Shown here: piece after piece, positions 32,227 through 42,550 of the stretch
How positions within the stretch are numbered: position 1 is the first letter of the stretch
How the letters are laid out: each line of letters opens with the position of its first letter
DNA from: Forficula auricularia
Lineage: Eukaryota; Arthropoda; Insecta; Dermaptera; Forficulidae
Length of the DNA stretch: 64,000 nucleotides
Assembly: GCA_024734495.1 (NCBI GenBank)
Contig: JALMQS010000088.1
Coordinates: forward strand, 806,001 to 870,000
Direction: 5' to 3'
Notes under the pieces: generated by a model
Seen by the model: the letters and a program-made list of their open reading frames with translations, nothing else
Databases searched by the model: none
Told to the model about the DNA's origin: nothing
Made by a program: the position numbers and the translations under genes

Positions 32227-32846
32227 GTAGTTGTTTCGCGACAATACTAGCAAAAAGTTAATGCTAGAACTAGCCAATTCTGTGCTCGTTTGACAAATCT
32301 GGCAATACTGTCCGAGCTTGTATATATTTTATCATAGAAATGTCAGATAAAGTACATTATAAAGGGAGATTTATAAAACAAAAAGTTCTTAATAAGCGAT
32401 TGAAAGCTGTTGCGACAATGATGAAGCGAAAAAGTCAAAAAATTAATAAAGTTAACCCACTTTTGAGGTTAAATAAATGCGTTGTTGCCAGCTTTTTTTT
32501 AGTGTAAATTTTTCATTATTTATTCATTATTATCTCAGATACTGAGTTGTAATTGTCATTTTCATAAGAAATGTATTAGTTATTGTTTAATGTTTGGTTT
32601 AGTTTTTTATAACAATGGTAAGAAGAGTTTCTTAATTATAATTAAATATGTATGTAAACTTTCCGATATCCCGTATAGTCCAATGTATAAGATTCTGAAA
32701 AACTCTATCCTTGGAATTTAATATCTCCGGAACTAAATTGTTCATAAATTTCGATTTGCCACCAATCGATGCAGAAGTATTTAAATAATAAATCTGTCTA
32801 AATTTCAAAAAATTCCCAAGAAAACCCATAGTGGGAAACAACTACC
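32227..32846. mobile_element. piggyBac-like MITE with TTAA duplication
   Basis: TTAA flanks both sides (32223-32226 and 32847-32850). Ends gtagttgtttc and gaaacaactacc are inverted. The duplicated segment at about 34040 has a single TTAA (gatttaaaaact) at the same place, a natural empty site. A second copy is at 46073-47473, in the XPR1 intron. No transposase coding. Confidence 0.8.
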
Positions 32847-33694
32847 TTAAAACCTTAATTCATTATAATTATAAATATAAAAATCGCCTGTCTTGAATAG
32901 TTTTGGCAGGTAATGGGTTAAATGAAATGATTTGTCCAATGTTACCTATGATAGTTTGTGATTAAATGATCAATTCCAAATGATTAAATTAACAAATAAT
33001 TCTTGACTTACTCATTAGAATAACTTGAAAAGTTTAAAAAAAAAAGGTTAAATGTGATAGTGTTTAGATGGAAATCGGTGCGATTGGTGTACTTGTCAAG
33101 TCTCATGAGTTATTAGTCGTGTATAAATTTTATTACGATTGAAATAAACGAAGGGGTGGGGGGGGGGGGTGTAAATTAGTCATGTTGCAAAATAAATATT
33201 TTAATCGTTCATATCTTGTCTTCGGAAAGTCAGTGTCTTGCAGTTTGAAGCTTAAGCTATCTAGAGGCTACAAAAAGTACCACAAGATTTTGGCTAAAAT
33301 AGAAGTACCGGAAGTTGATGTTTACGTGCGTAAGAATGTACCCTCCTGCGTTTCGCAATCATAAATCTCAGAGCTACGAAATTCGAAACTTAAGCTCGAT
33401 AGTGGGTACAGCAAGTTTTTGCTTGAAATCGGAACACCGGAAGTTGACATTTACATGAAAGTTTTTTTTTTATTTTTATTTTCTCAAAAACAACGTGACT
33501 AACGATTTTGTTTAAAATTGGTTTTCTTATCAAGTGTCATGAGTTATTAGTCGTGTATAGATTTTAATCCGATTGAAATAAAGGAAGGGGGTGTAAATAA
33601 CTGTAAAGTCATGTCGCAAAACAAATATTTTAATCGTTCATATCTCGAGTTCGGTAAGTCGCAGAGCCTTGAAATTTGAAACTTAGGCTATTTA

Positions 33695-33854
33695 GGGCCA
33701 GTTGTATGTCGCAAAGTAAATGCTTTTTACCACTAACAAATGGTAGATGGTAAATGGAGGGACTGGGATGGCCAATCAGATGACAGGCACTGAAAGTACC
33801 ATCTACCGTTTGTTAGTTGTACAAAGCATTTACTTTGCGACATACAACCGGCCC
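33695..33854. mobile_element. 160-bp palindromic MITE, TTA duplication
   Basis: Inverted ends gggccagttgtatgtcgcaa and its near complement; TTA at 33692-33694 and 33855-33857. PIF/Harbinger-like by target site only. Confidence 0.65.
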
Positions 33855-34249
33855 TTAGAGGCAAAAAGTGAGCACTTGTGATTATATAAATAAATTCAAA
33901 TCTTTTATAAAAACAATCTTCAAAAGTTAATTAGAATACCAAATGTTTCGAGGAAATAATATCAAAAAATTATAAAATATTCTCAAATCCAATTTTATAA
34001 ATATAAATAAGCCGCCAACGAACTTAGTAGTCGACGCGATTTAAAAACTTAATTCATTATAATTATAAATGTTTAAAAAAATCGCCTGTCTTGAAGAGTT
34101 TTGGCAGGTAATGGGTTAAATGAAATGATTTGTCCAATGTTACCTATGAAAGTTTGTGTGATTAAATGATCAATTCCAAATGATTAAATTAATAAATAAT
34201 TCTTGACTTACTCATTAGAATAACTTGAAAAGTTTCAAAAAAAGGTTAA

Positions 34250-34440
34250 ATATGATATTGGATGAATTGTTGTTGCTCTTGCTCAGCCAGCCACTTGTTC
34301 TATCTGTTCTCTGCTGGTCTGGTCTCCTGGCCAGTTTCACCAACTCAAGAGCTCAACTTTCCAACCAGATTCGATTCATTCATACTGCCAAAGATTCGCT
34401 GACTCCTCTTCTCTCTCATTTGACAGATAAAATGATTATA
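34250..34440. other. GC-richer block, possibly a non-coding exon
   Basis: About 34255-34430 is richer in G and C than its flanks. An open plus-strand frame is Leu/Ser-rich, without a recognisable domain. It may be a promoter-proximal exon of an unseen transcript; nothing in the sequence decides this. Confidence 0.2.
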
Positions 34441-35066
34441 CAATTTTCTTTATCATTTTATGATAAAAATAAAATAAAATCTTTGGTTACATAATAGATG
34501 ATCGATTCACGTGATCAGTGAGTGTTCGATTAACTTATATTAAAAAAAAAATAGCCTAATATTACTTGTAATAATTAAAATAATAAGAAATTAATGCGTT
34601 TGATTTTTTTTCCAGTAACCAAACGTGTTGTTACTCCATGAAATAATCCAATTGAATTCTATTCTATTTTATATTTATGTCAACATCTGACAAAAAAAGT
34701 TCGCAAATGAGATGACAGTTCGATGCAAGGGAGGGAAGAGGAGAATTCAGTTAATTATCATCAATAGTAATTGCTTGTCCACATTTATTTATCTTGGAAT
34801 TTTATTTCGACATTAATTATTACTATCTATGAAGGAGAATAAATTAAGAGGTAAGAATTAAAAAAAACTTTTAGTTTAAATTTGATAAAAATTTTTATCT
34901 GACATATCTATAATAAAAAAATTATCTAAAAGTATTTAATATAGAAATTTAAAATTTAATAAATTAAATCTTTTTATATTATATTTTTAATATTTAGGAT
35001 TTTGAGATTTTAAGGTTGATTGTAATATGCGGGAAATTTAAATTATTTTCTAAAGTATGAATATTA

Positions 35067-35702
35067 GGGTGGTCCTTATTTTGGGTATTTTCGAATTTTT
35101 ATACTCCCAGAGGCCCATATGGTTCGAAATAAATAAAAGAAAGTATCCCCCAAGTTTCAAGCCCCTATCTCAATTTTAACCTGTGCCTCAGAGCGATGCA
35201 AGATTACTATCTAAATAACATGGGGTTTTTGTCATTGAACGATCAATTTTTTATTCCGGCTAAAGTATTATTTCAAAAAATTGAATCTCTGTAAACTTTA
35301 ACCTTATAATAGTAGATATCTTTCAGAATATTTACAGATTTGTAGCTATTATAATTTTGGAGTCTCTAATTTACTAACACTAGGCAGTATTTTATCTAGC
35401 TGTAACTCCAAAATTATAATAACTAAAAATCTGAAAAAACTTTGAAGGATAGCTATTATTATAAGGGTAAAGTTTACAGAGATTCAAATTTTTTGAAATA
35501 TTACTTTGGCCGGAATAAAAAATTGATCGGTCAATGCCAAAGACCCCATGTTATTTAAATGGGAATCTTACATCGCTCTGGGGCACAGGTTAAAATTGAC
35601 ATAGGGACTTGAAACTTGGGGGATATTGTTTTTTTATTTTTTCGAACCATATGAGCCTCTGGGGGTATAAAAATTCGAAAATTCCCAAAATAAGGACCAC
35701 CC
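35067..35702. mobile_element. 636-bp foldback element (near-perfect palindrome)
   Basis: Ends gggtggtccttattttggg and cccaaaataaggaccaccc are inverted and the complementarity continues for nearly 300 bp per arm (for example gggcacaggtt/aacctgtgcc, cggccaaagtaata/tattactttagccg). TA flanks both sides (35065-35066 and 35703-35704). Transcription would give a long hairpin RNA. Non-coding. Confidence 0.8.
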
Positions 35703-35968
35703 TATCGGATATTGATGACAGTCCAAAATTCAAAATAAAGTAAAAAGGAGATAATTTAAAACTATCTTTTTATTCATAACCCGAGGCTTATTCCCTCCTT
35801 CAAGGTTTTGAAAGGTCAGTGAAGGAAATCCAATTGAGATTCTCCTCTGTCTCCTCTCTGTGGCAATAACAATATCTTATCTTATCTTATATTAGAATTT
35901 GGCAATTTAATTTATGAACTCAAAAATTGTTATTTAATTAAAAAAAATTATTATATTTTATTTATTTA

Positions 35969-36220
35969 GGTACTTACGTATTAAGGCCACCGCAGCTAGA
36001 TTTGGCGGTTTTTAAATTTCGCCAATCTACACCTAAAGTTTGTTTGGGAACGCATTTTTTATCTAATCAAACCGAGATCATAAACCGAACTTATTCAAGT
36101 TGTTTTTTGACAGAGGGGAACTGATTTATTCTATTTTATGATTTATCTAAAAAAATTTAGGTGTAGATTGGCGAAATTTAAAAACAATTCTAGCTGCGGT
36201 GGCGTTAATACGTAAGTACC
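35969..36220. mobile_element. MITE with 8-bp duplication TTTATTTA
   Basis: Inverted arms ggtacttacgtattaa... and ...ttaatacgtaagtacc, extending through ccaccgcagcta/tagctgcggtgg; TTTATTTA at 35961-35968 and 36221-36228. Low-complexity target, but the ends align exactly. Confidence 0.65.
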
Positions 36221-36289
36221 TTTATTTATATACCTATACATATATACACATAATCTGTGGGCTACTACAAGGCTTGAAATGAAAAAACT

Positions 36290-36940
36290 AGGTGAGGGGG
36301 CGAGGGTGAAGGTGATGGTGGGGTAGATATGGGGGAGGTGCAGTGGCGGAGTGGTACGGGGGGCAAGGAGTGGATTGGGGTGCAGGGGGTGGGGTGAAGT
36401 GGTGGGGGTCCGGGGGTCAGGGATTAATATATAGCTTTTAACTGGAGCAAAAAATTACCGAGCATCGCTCGGTGGCCAGGTACTTATATTAAACGAGCAA
36501 AAATTGTATATATATTTATTTATATATTTGTATTTTAGTTCTATTTTGAAAACGGCTCCACCGATTTTGATGAAAAAAACTCTATTAACAAGTTTTGAGG
36601 ATGAGAAAACGATCTGGCTAGGTCTGGACCTCGACAAATTTCATCTTAATTGATCTTTTCTTAATTAAAGTAATTATTTATAGATGAAAATCTCAATAAA
36701 AATTTTTTCTTTACATTATCTTTTATTATTAATTGTTTTTTTAATTTTAAAACCCACGAATACTTTATACCAAATATTGTTATATATTAGAATTTGCCAA
36801 TTTAATTGATTAAAATTGATGACGGGGGGGAGGTAGGGGTGCAGGAGGTGGGGTTAAATAGTGGGGTCCAGGAATTAATATATAGCTTTTAACTTAAGCA
36901 AAAAGTTACCGAGCATCGCTCGGTGGCCAGGAACTTTTAT
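36290..36940. repeat. Two copies of a G-rich tract followed by a hairpin
   Basis: G-rich one-strand tracts (about 36293-36420 and 36826-36870) are each followed by ggaattaatatatagctttt-type sequence and the perfect hairpin accgagcatcgctcggt (at about 36458 and 36908), then ggccagg. The arrangement is reminiscent of a Helitron-type end (hairpin near the terminus), but no CTRR terminus or helicase was found. Confidence 0.45.
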
Positions 36941-37007
36941 TTAAATCACACATAATTAATTGTAATTATTTATTTAAAACGAACAAATAATACAATATAA
37001 TTACTTA

Positions 37008-37152
37008 CGAGGGGTGAACCGGTGTACACTTTTTGGAATTATGTGGAATTATTTTGGAATTCATTAGATAATGCACTTTCATCTATTGTCTTCTACTTGG
37101 AAATGAAAGTGGAAGTAGGTGTACACGATATTAAGTCGCGGTTCACCCCTCG
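37008..37152. mobile_element. 145-bp MITE, perfect 8-bp duplication
   Basis: Ends CGAGGGGTGAACCG and CGGTTCACCCCTCG; ATTACTTA at 37000-37007 and 37153-37160. A sister copy lies in a TMC intron at 53768-53917. Confidence 0.8.
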
Positions 37153-37229
37153 ATTACTTATTTGTTGGTTTTCAATAAATAATTAAAATTAATTATGTTT
37201 GATTTAAATAAAAATTCAAACTTTAATCA

Positions 37230-37730
37230 AGTTAGTCTTTATTAGCACCCCTTTTCCAGTACTGCGAAATAAACTTTTCGAATTCCCTCGATAGTAAATC
37301 GGGCAAAAGACTAGAAATAGCTTTAAATTCATGCACCCACTATGTCTTAAATCAAAAAGCCCCTAGCCATCTTTCAGACCAGGATAAAAAAAACTCATTT
37401 TAAACACAGATCTTTCTAAATTTTACGCTTGGCGGTGTTGTGTGATTATTTATAAGCTATTAAATTTTGAAAAATTCATTTGCCCGTCTTACTTAGAAAA
37501 TATATTTGTCGTTGGTCGCTCCACCAGGAAGACAACGCTAGTAATATATAAAACTAAGCTCTTCTTTCATTCCTTCAAATTGGCGGATGCAAGGCCTTGG
37601 AATGAACTTCCATCCAAATTTCATACCCGACTCTTGGTGCTCTCAGGTCTTCGTTCTTTATGGATCCCAATAACTGATACTCCTTACTCTTATTTCCTTT
37701 ATGTCTTCTAATCTCTCTCTCTATATTTTT
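37230..37730 (+). pseudogene. Jockey/CR1-like non-LTR retrotransposon, C-terminal relic
   Basis: Plus-strand pieces read SKSGKRLEIALNSCTHYVLN, then in another frame CPSYLENIFVVGRSTRKTTL and FFHSFKLADARPWNELPSKF, ending LSGLRSLWIPI. The RPWNELP motif corresponds to the conserved RLWNSLP near the C-terminus of such elements. Several frameshifts and stops. Confidence 0.6.
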
Positions 37731-37799
37731 TCTCTTCTTCCCCTTCAAAATTTGTGTATTGGTTTTGCCAACTTTCTAAAATATTGTTGCTAAACAATT

Positions 37800-38140
37800 G
37801 GATGTTGATGAAGGCAGTCCGTGTGGTTGTAAAAAAATAAGACTATATCAGTTTCATTATTTTCATCTCGATAGAAAAAGCAATTGATGATTCAGCTTTT
37901 TCTATCGAGATGAAATTTTATAATGTTTTCTTGGCATTGTCAAAGGAGACAGGAAGTAATTATGAATTGATATACTTTCATTGACTTTTCGTTACCCTGA
38001 AGAAGGAGAGAACAAATCTCCGAAACGTCGGTTATTGAATAAATGTAAAATAATAAAACTGATATAGTCTTATTTTTTTACAACCACCTTGGACTGCCTT
38101 CATCAACATCCAATTGTATATTTATACCAGTCCGTCTCCT
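37800..38140 (+). mobile_element. Penelope-like element (family B variant) with inner hairpin
   Basis: Inverted ends gttgatgaaggcagtccgtg and ggactgccttcatcaacatc enclose a tight hairpin (tttcatctcgatagaaaaag with its complement) and one hammerhead (37997-38029). Confidence 0.6.
37997..38029 (+). ncRNA. Hammerhead ribozyme candidate, family B variant
   Basis: CTGAAGA (37997-38003), extra A, helix II GGAGA/TCTCC, GAAA, CGTC. Relative to GGAGG/CCTCC in other copies both strands changed together (G-C to A-T), preserving pairing. Confidence 0.65.
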
Positions 38141-38340
38141 AAAGAAAAACTCTATCAATGTTGCTAAATTATGTATAAACACTAGGTGGGACCTAAGGTC
38201 CTATGATTGTATACTTTGTGAAATAAATAAATAAAAATAAATAATGGAAGGCAGTCCAGGGGTAGGGAGGAAAGAAAAAATTAACGCATATCCAAATAAG
38301 ATGTAATTTATTGGATTCTTTCCTCCTTTCCTTTCAAACC

Positions 38341-38374
38341 GACGTTTCGGAGGATTCTCCCCCTCCTTCTTCAG
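38341..38374 (-). ncRNA. Hammerhead ribozyme candidate, family B2
   Basis: Minus strand: CTGAAGA (38368-38374), helix II GGAGG/CCTCC with an enlarged loop, GAAA, CGTC. Confidence 0.6.
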
Positions 38375-38579
38375 GGTTTCAAGGGGTCAATGAAGGAAAC
38401 AAATAAAATGCTTCCTTCCTCTCTCGATAGCATTGTTTAAAACTTTTTTCTTCCTTAATTTAGAAAAGAAAAAAAAATGTTTTTCTATGCTTCTGCTAAG
38501 GTAAGGAAGAAAAAGTTTTAAACACTGCTGTGGAGAGAGGAAGAAAGCATTTTATTTGTTTCCTTGACCCCTTGAAACC

Positions 38580-38612
38580 CTGAAGAAGGAGGGAAGAATC
38601 CTCCGAAACGTT
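38580..38612 (+). ncRNA. Hammerhead ribozyme candidate, family B2
   Basis: CTGAAGA (38580-38586), helix II GGAGG/CCTCC, GAAA (38605-38608), CGTT. Helix I: GAAACC before the core and GGTTTGAAAG after give five pairs, a G-G mismatch, then more pairs. Confidence 0.6.
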
Positions 38613-39139
38613 GGTTTGAAAGGAAAGGAGGAAGGATTCCAATAAATTACATATTATTTGGATATGTGTTAATTTTTTCTTTCCTCACTACCCCTGGGCT
38701 GCCATCCATTACTTTCGATTAAAAGTTCTACCAGTCCGTCTCTCTCCAGAGAAAATTTCGTGCAAATAATTAATTATACCACGTTCTTCTAGGCTGTGAG
38801 ACACATAGACACAAAATTGATCGTTTATACATTAATATTAAGGGAAAAAATGATTTCCCCACATGCGCCGAGATTCTATTGGCATCTTTATGCCAAAGAG
38901 GTCCAATTTCAGATATTGTTATTAAGCACATAATATCCATTGGCTTTCAATTTTAATTCAATGATAACTATTTCTTTATAAATTTTGTAATACACCTACT
39001 CTTCGTAAATCTGAGAAGAGTGGCTAAATGGGCATTAGTTCCCGAGGCCAAGGGGGTAGAAAAAAAAATTAATTATATGTGATTTAAATAAAAATTCAAA
39101 CTTTTATCAAATTAATCACAAAAATAAAAGCTTTAACAG

Positions 39140-39660
39140 CTTCGTTACTAATGAATATTATATCGTATTTCATTCTCAGCAGAATCTTGTATAGTGCTTT
39201 CCTTGACTGACCTTTCAAAACCCTGATGAAGGAGTGAATAAGCAAGCCTCCAAAACGACGGTCTAAGAATAAAAAGATTTTGTCAAGGGAGAATGGTGTA
39301 GGTTCTTGGTGAAACATATTAAATAAAGTAAAGAACATTTTTGAAAATTTTCCTCTTTTGCCAATATCCACACAATTTACTTATCAGTCCGTCTCCAAAA
39401 ATTACTTCAATCTTATTTTATAAATTAAAAAAATTTACATTTTTGGGACAATGTGATCTTAGTGAAAATTATCTTAATGATAATAATTATGTATATATGG
39501 TATGTCAGAGGGTTTCATCCCCTTGGGATCGAACCCAAGCGCTCAGTTTATATTTTTACAAAAGAAGTACATTTGCAGGTATTTGGACAAGAAACTTTAT
39601 TCAAATAAGTATTAATAATAATCCTGTCATATATAAAGGTTTTTTAAAAATTAAATAATT
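39140..39660 (+). other. Penelope-like and tRNA-SINE debris
   Basis: A decayed family B block (39150-39280) has CTGATGA, but its GAAA has become CAAAA, so no ribozyme. Near 39510-39560 the minus strand has gcttgggttcgatccc, a good tRNA-type B box shared with 62660-62755. Open frames here are chance. Confidence 0.4.
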
Positions 39661-39902
39661 GTTCAGGCCATATAGAGAGCCAAAGACAAAAGAATTAGTC
39701 CAATGTACTGTGAAGAGAACTAGAGACAATTGATTTAATTTGGAGAAATGTGCACATCTGTTTATAGTCTCGGAATTAAATTATAATCAGTAAGGTATGT
39801 TTTATGTGATATCCTTTGTTAATTGAGTGTGAAAGAGAGAGAAAATGATCTAACTTATATATATGTAATCTCTCTAAAACTCTTTTTTGCTTTTTTAGAC
39901 GC

Positions 39903-39935
39903 CTGATGAAGCCTAAATAAAATTGGCGAAACGTT
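39903..39935 (+). ncRNA. Hammerhead ribozyme candidate, family G
   Basis: CTGATGA (39903-39909), extra A, helix II GCC/GGC with a large AT loop, GAAA (39928-39931), CGTT. Helix I pairs ACGC before the core with GCGT after the cleavage site. Confidence 0.5.
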
Positions 39936-40151
39936 GCGTAAACATAGCCCCCTCATAAAATATCGGGCTCGGGACCCAAAATCTAAACCGGGCCCCATAG
40001 AGCTCCTACTAGTTTTGTGACCGATAATAAATTATGAAATAAGTATGTATTTTTTATGAAGTGGAAAAACTTGGTCAGAATGGGTTTTATTTTTTAAGAT
40101 ACGAGGTAGGTTTCACAAAAAAGAAATAAAACAAAATTGAGTTTTGAATTC

Positions 40152-40181
40152 GATATATTTCGGGGGTTAGTCCATCATCAG
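40152..40181 (-). ncRNA. Hammerhead ribozyme candidate, family C
   Basis: Minus strand: CTGATGA (40175-40181), helix II with GG(A)C/CCCC (one position changed from GGG), GAAA, TATATC with minimal helix III. Confidence 0.5.
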
Positions 40182-40236
40182 GAGTCTAAGAAAAGTCTAG
40201 GTTTTCTTAGACTCCTGATGATGGGCTTTTGAATTC

Positions 40237-40266
40237 GATATATTTCGGGGTTTAGCCCATCATCAG
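40237..40266 (-). ncRNA. Hammerhead ribozyme candidate, family C
   Basis: Minus strand: CTGATGA (40260-40266), helix II GGG/CCC around CTAAA, GAAA, TATATC. Confidence 0.55.
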
Positions 40267-40299
40267 GAGTCTAAGAAAACTTAGACTTTTCTTAGACTC

Positions 40300-40328
40300 C
40301 TGATGATGGGCTAACCCCGAAATATATC
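40300..40328 (+). ncRNA. Hammerhead ribozyme candidate, family C
   Basis: CTGATGA (40300-40306), extra T, helix II GGG/CCC with a short loop, GAAA (40319-40322), then T-AT-A and TC; cleavage after 40328. Confidence 0.6.
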
Positions 40329-40806
40329 GAATTCAAAACTCAATTTTGTTTTATTTCTTTTTGTGAAACCTACCTCGTATCTTACTCAAGTTTTATTATT
40401 ATATTAAAATGTTTCACCTAGAACCAACACCTAACTCCTTAAAAGTTATTGTTTTATTTTTTGTTATTTCACCAATCGCTGTGATGTTGTGTTTGTGCAT
40501 TGCTATTTTAATGAAAAAAATTATAGTGCCTAGATAAGGTCCTAAAAATAAAAAATAAACCAAACTACAATCACATACATTTTTAGTTTCCAATGATACT
40601 AAGGTTAAACGCGTAAACCTATAAATGAAAGCGAAATTAAATTACAATACTTTCCCCATGCTTCGCATTGGATAAAGTAAAAACAATTTAATATTAAACA
40701 TTAATTCTTACTGAAAGTAATGGAAGGCAGCCCAGGGGTAGTGAAGAAAGAAAAAATTAACACATATCCAAATAAGGTGTAATTTATTGGATTCTTTCCT
40801 CCTACC

Positions 40807-40839
40807 GACGTTTCGGAGGATTCTTCCCTCCTTCATCAG
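40807..40839 (-). ncRNA. Hammerhead ribozyme candidate, family B2
   Basis: Minus strand: CTGATGA (40833-40839), extra A, helix II GGAGG/CCTCC, GAAA, CGTC. Confidence 0.6.
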
Positions 40840-41068
40840 GGTTTCAAAGGGTCAATGAAATACACCGAGAAGTTCGTTCGTTGACCCTTTTAAATCCTTA
40901 AGAAGTGGGCACGATGTTTCAAATTATTGGATTTTTTAAGAGAATCAAATTGAAATATTCTAATAAATTATTTTATAGAAAAACTAGCTGCAAGGCACGC
41001 CTTCGGCGACCCTCTTGCTAGCCAGGGGGCACGCCTAATGTTGTTTCCTTCATTGACCCTTTGAAACC

Positions 41069-41101
41069 CTGAGGAAGGAGGGAAGAATCCTCCGAAACGT
41101 C
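41069..41101 (+). ncRNA. Hammerhead ribozyme candidate, family B2
   Basis: CTGAGGA (41069-41075; G at the variable seventh position is allowed), extra A, helix II GGAGG/CCTCC, GAAA (41094-41097), CGTC; helix I GAAACC/GGTTTGAAAG. Confidence 0.6.
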
Positions 41102-41479
41102 GGTTTGAAAGGAAAGGAGGAAAGAATCCCCTGGGCTGCCTTCCATTACTTTCAGTTAAAATTTCTTCCAGTCCGTCTCTCTCCAGAGAAAATTTCGTGC
41201 AAATAAAATTAATTCTTACAGTTAACAAATATTTTTCAAAGTTTTTTTTTCTAACATACCCCCATAAAAAAAATGTCACGGCCGGAACCCACGGGTGCGC
41301 CTGGACCCCCTTGCGGGGCCTATGTGCGCAAATCAATATGAATTCTTTGATTTTCTAGTTTCTTGTCCAAACAAATACCTGCAAATGTACTTCATTTATT
41401 AAATAATATGGACTCGATTGAGCTCAATTTATATTTTTATTTTCGTGTGCCATAAGTGTTTTATCTTTTTCTTTTTTAG

Positions 41480-41760
41480 CAGCCCCTTTTATCCACAGTT
41501 CTATCTACTCTTGAATAGGCTGATTCCAGCTCCTACTAGTTTTGTGACTGATATCGACCAACCATTTCCTCTGTGATTTTCCAATTCTACTATTGATTTG
41601 ATCCTAGAATTCTCTTTTCTTGCCATGTGACCAGTCCATCTTCACTTATAACTTCTAATATATTTTTGATCAATTCTGGATCGTTACGTTCTCTGGGTGA
41701 TTTCTCGCCTCTTTGCTTGCATCCTTAATCTATGTTTGCGCTCTTGACTATACATATCAT
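41480..41760 (-). pseudogene. Non-LTR reverse transcriptase C-terminal relic
   Basis: The minus strand contains RWTGHMARKENSRIKSIVEL-like sequence (with frame changes) and LVGAGIS, corresponding to the conserved WTGHIAR...RW...L.GA.W segment of common arthropod non-LTR elements. Highly degraded. Confidence 0.5.
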
Positions 41761-41989
41761 AGTCTTTAAGAAGTAAATATTCTGTGCACTTTTCTCTTGA
41801 GTTCTCAGTGGGGTTTCCGAATTTTTTAAAATATACTAATCTTCCAAGCTATCACAACATTTTGATTGTATTCTAAAAGTTTTCTATAACGATTTTAAGA
41901 TTTTGACAAATCTAGATGATAATGATACATGGTTTCTACATACTTAAAAGAAGAGTTTCAGATGTTTAATAAAGTATATAATCTGTTTA

Positions 41990-42290
41990 TTAAGATGTAA
42001 ATATACTAATTACTTTAAGCAGGGGTGCCACCCCCCACCTAGCTTGACCCCCTCCATTTTCATTAAAAGTAACCCCCCCCCCTTGTACATGATATTTTAT
42101 TCATTTATAAAGAATTAGAAGGGGTTTTTATTACCTTTTGTTGACATTATTAACTTGAGCGATTTTATTTTCAGCATACAATGCTAATTTTGCAACAATT
42201 TCAACCCCTCCCCCAGAAATTTCAATTATGCCCTCTGCGTTTTAACCCCCCTCCCCTCCCCTCCCCTCTGAGGGCAACTCTGCTCTAAGT
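41990..42290. mobile_element. Non-coding element with caggggtgcc end
   Basis: It begins near gcaggggtgccacccccc, with C-rich ends and an interior (ttttattttcagcatacaatgc) matching, inverted, the element at about 57305-57481. Probably a hAT-like MITE; target duplication not clear. Confidence 0.4.
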
Positions 42291-42432
42291 TTAGAAAATG
42301 CATTAGATGTAGATGTCATCTACACACGAACTTACTGATGAACAAAAATCCTAAATTGCTCTCGAAAATGAATGAATATAGAGCTCAATTTTTATAGTTG
42401 AATATTTTATTAATGAACTTACAATATTTCAT

Positions 42433-42550
42433 TTAGATGAGAAAGTTAAGAGGTGGTATCAACAAATTCTTCATTTCTTTTTTTCCTTGGATTTGTTGAA
42501 TCTGTAATCCTCTTCCCGCTTTCATTTTCCCCAACTTATACACTCTTAAT
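42433..42550 (-). CDS. Possible terminal coding exon of an unidentified gene
   Basis: The minus strand shows a good acceptor (tttttttcaattgcag at 42551 onward), 39 codons of Lys/Gln-rich, non-repetitive sequence (KLGKMKAGRGLQIQQIQGKK and then NLLIPPLNFLI), TAA at 42433-42435, and an AATAAA signal about 22 bp beyond (42406-42411). That combination looks like a real last exon. I cannot name the protein, and no preceding exon was found between here and the XPR1 start, so the partner exons would have to lie inside or beyond XPR1. Confidence 0.3.

Larger units (their letters stand above)
32043..34250. repeat. Direct duplication: 32043-33060 and 33893-34250
   Basis: Blocks aatcttttataaaaacaatc, ataagccgccaa(t/c)gaactta, cgcctgtcttgaa(t/g)agtttt and aatgatttgtccaatgttac occur in the same order in both segments. 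The left copy is longer because it holds the TTAA-flanked element at 32227-32846; the right copy preserves the empty site. Confidence 0.75.
38240..38760. mobile_element. Penelope-like palindrome (family B2) with divergent hammerheads
   Basis: Arms of about 220 bp (ggaaggcagtccaggggtag ... ctacccctgggctgccatcc) each hold one hammerhead, on the minus strand in the left arm and the plus strand in the right. The centre is an aaaaaagtttta-type hairpin. Non-coding. Confidence 0.65.
40100..40450. mobile_element. Penelope-like palindrome cluster (family C)
   Basis: Three hammerhead-bearing segments in alternating orientation (two minus, one plus) joined by cttagactcc/ggagtctaag hairpins. Outer ends acgaggtaggtttcacaaaa and ttttgtgaaacctacctcgt are inverted. 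The order suggests an inverted unit that duplicated internally. Confidence 0.65.
40720..41210. mobile_element. Penelope-like palindrome (family B2), interrupted
   Basis: Left arm from ggaaggcagcccaggggtag, right arm ending ccctgggctgccttccatta, with a minus-strand hammerhead at 40807-40839 and a plus-strand one at 41069-41101. The interval includes a ctagctgcaaggcacgccttcgg block also related to 51290-51340. Confidence 0.6.

Noticed and set aside
34225..34494. Small Leu-rich secreted-looking protein
   Set aside because: No homology, no splice or regulatory context; part of the frame lies in a duplicated non-coding segment.
39211..39250. Possible family B hammerhead (CTGATGA ... CAAAACG)
   Set aside because: The essential GAAA is lost and helix II is disrupted.
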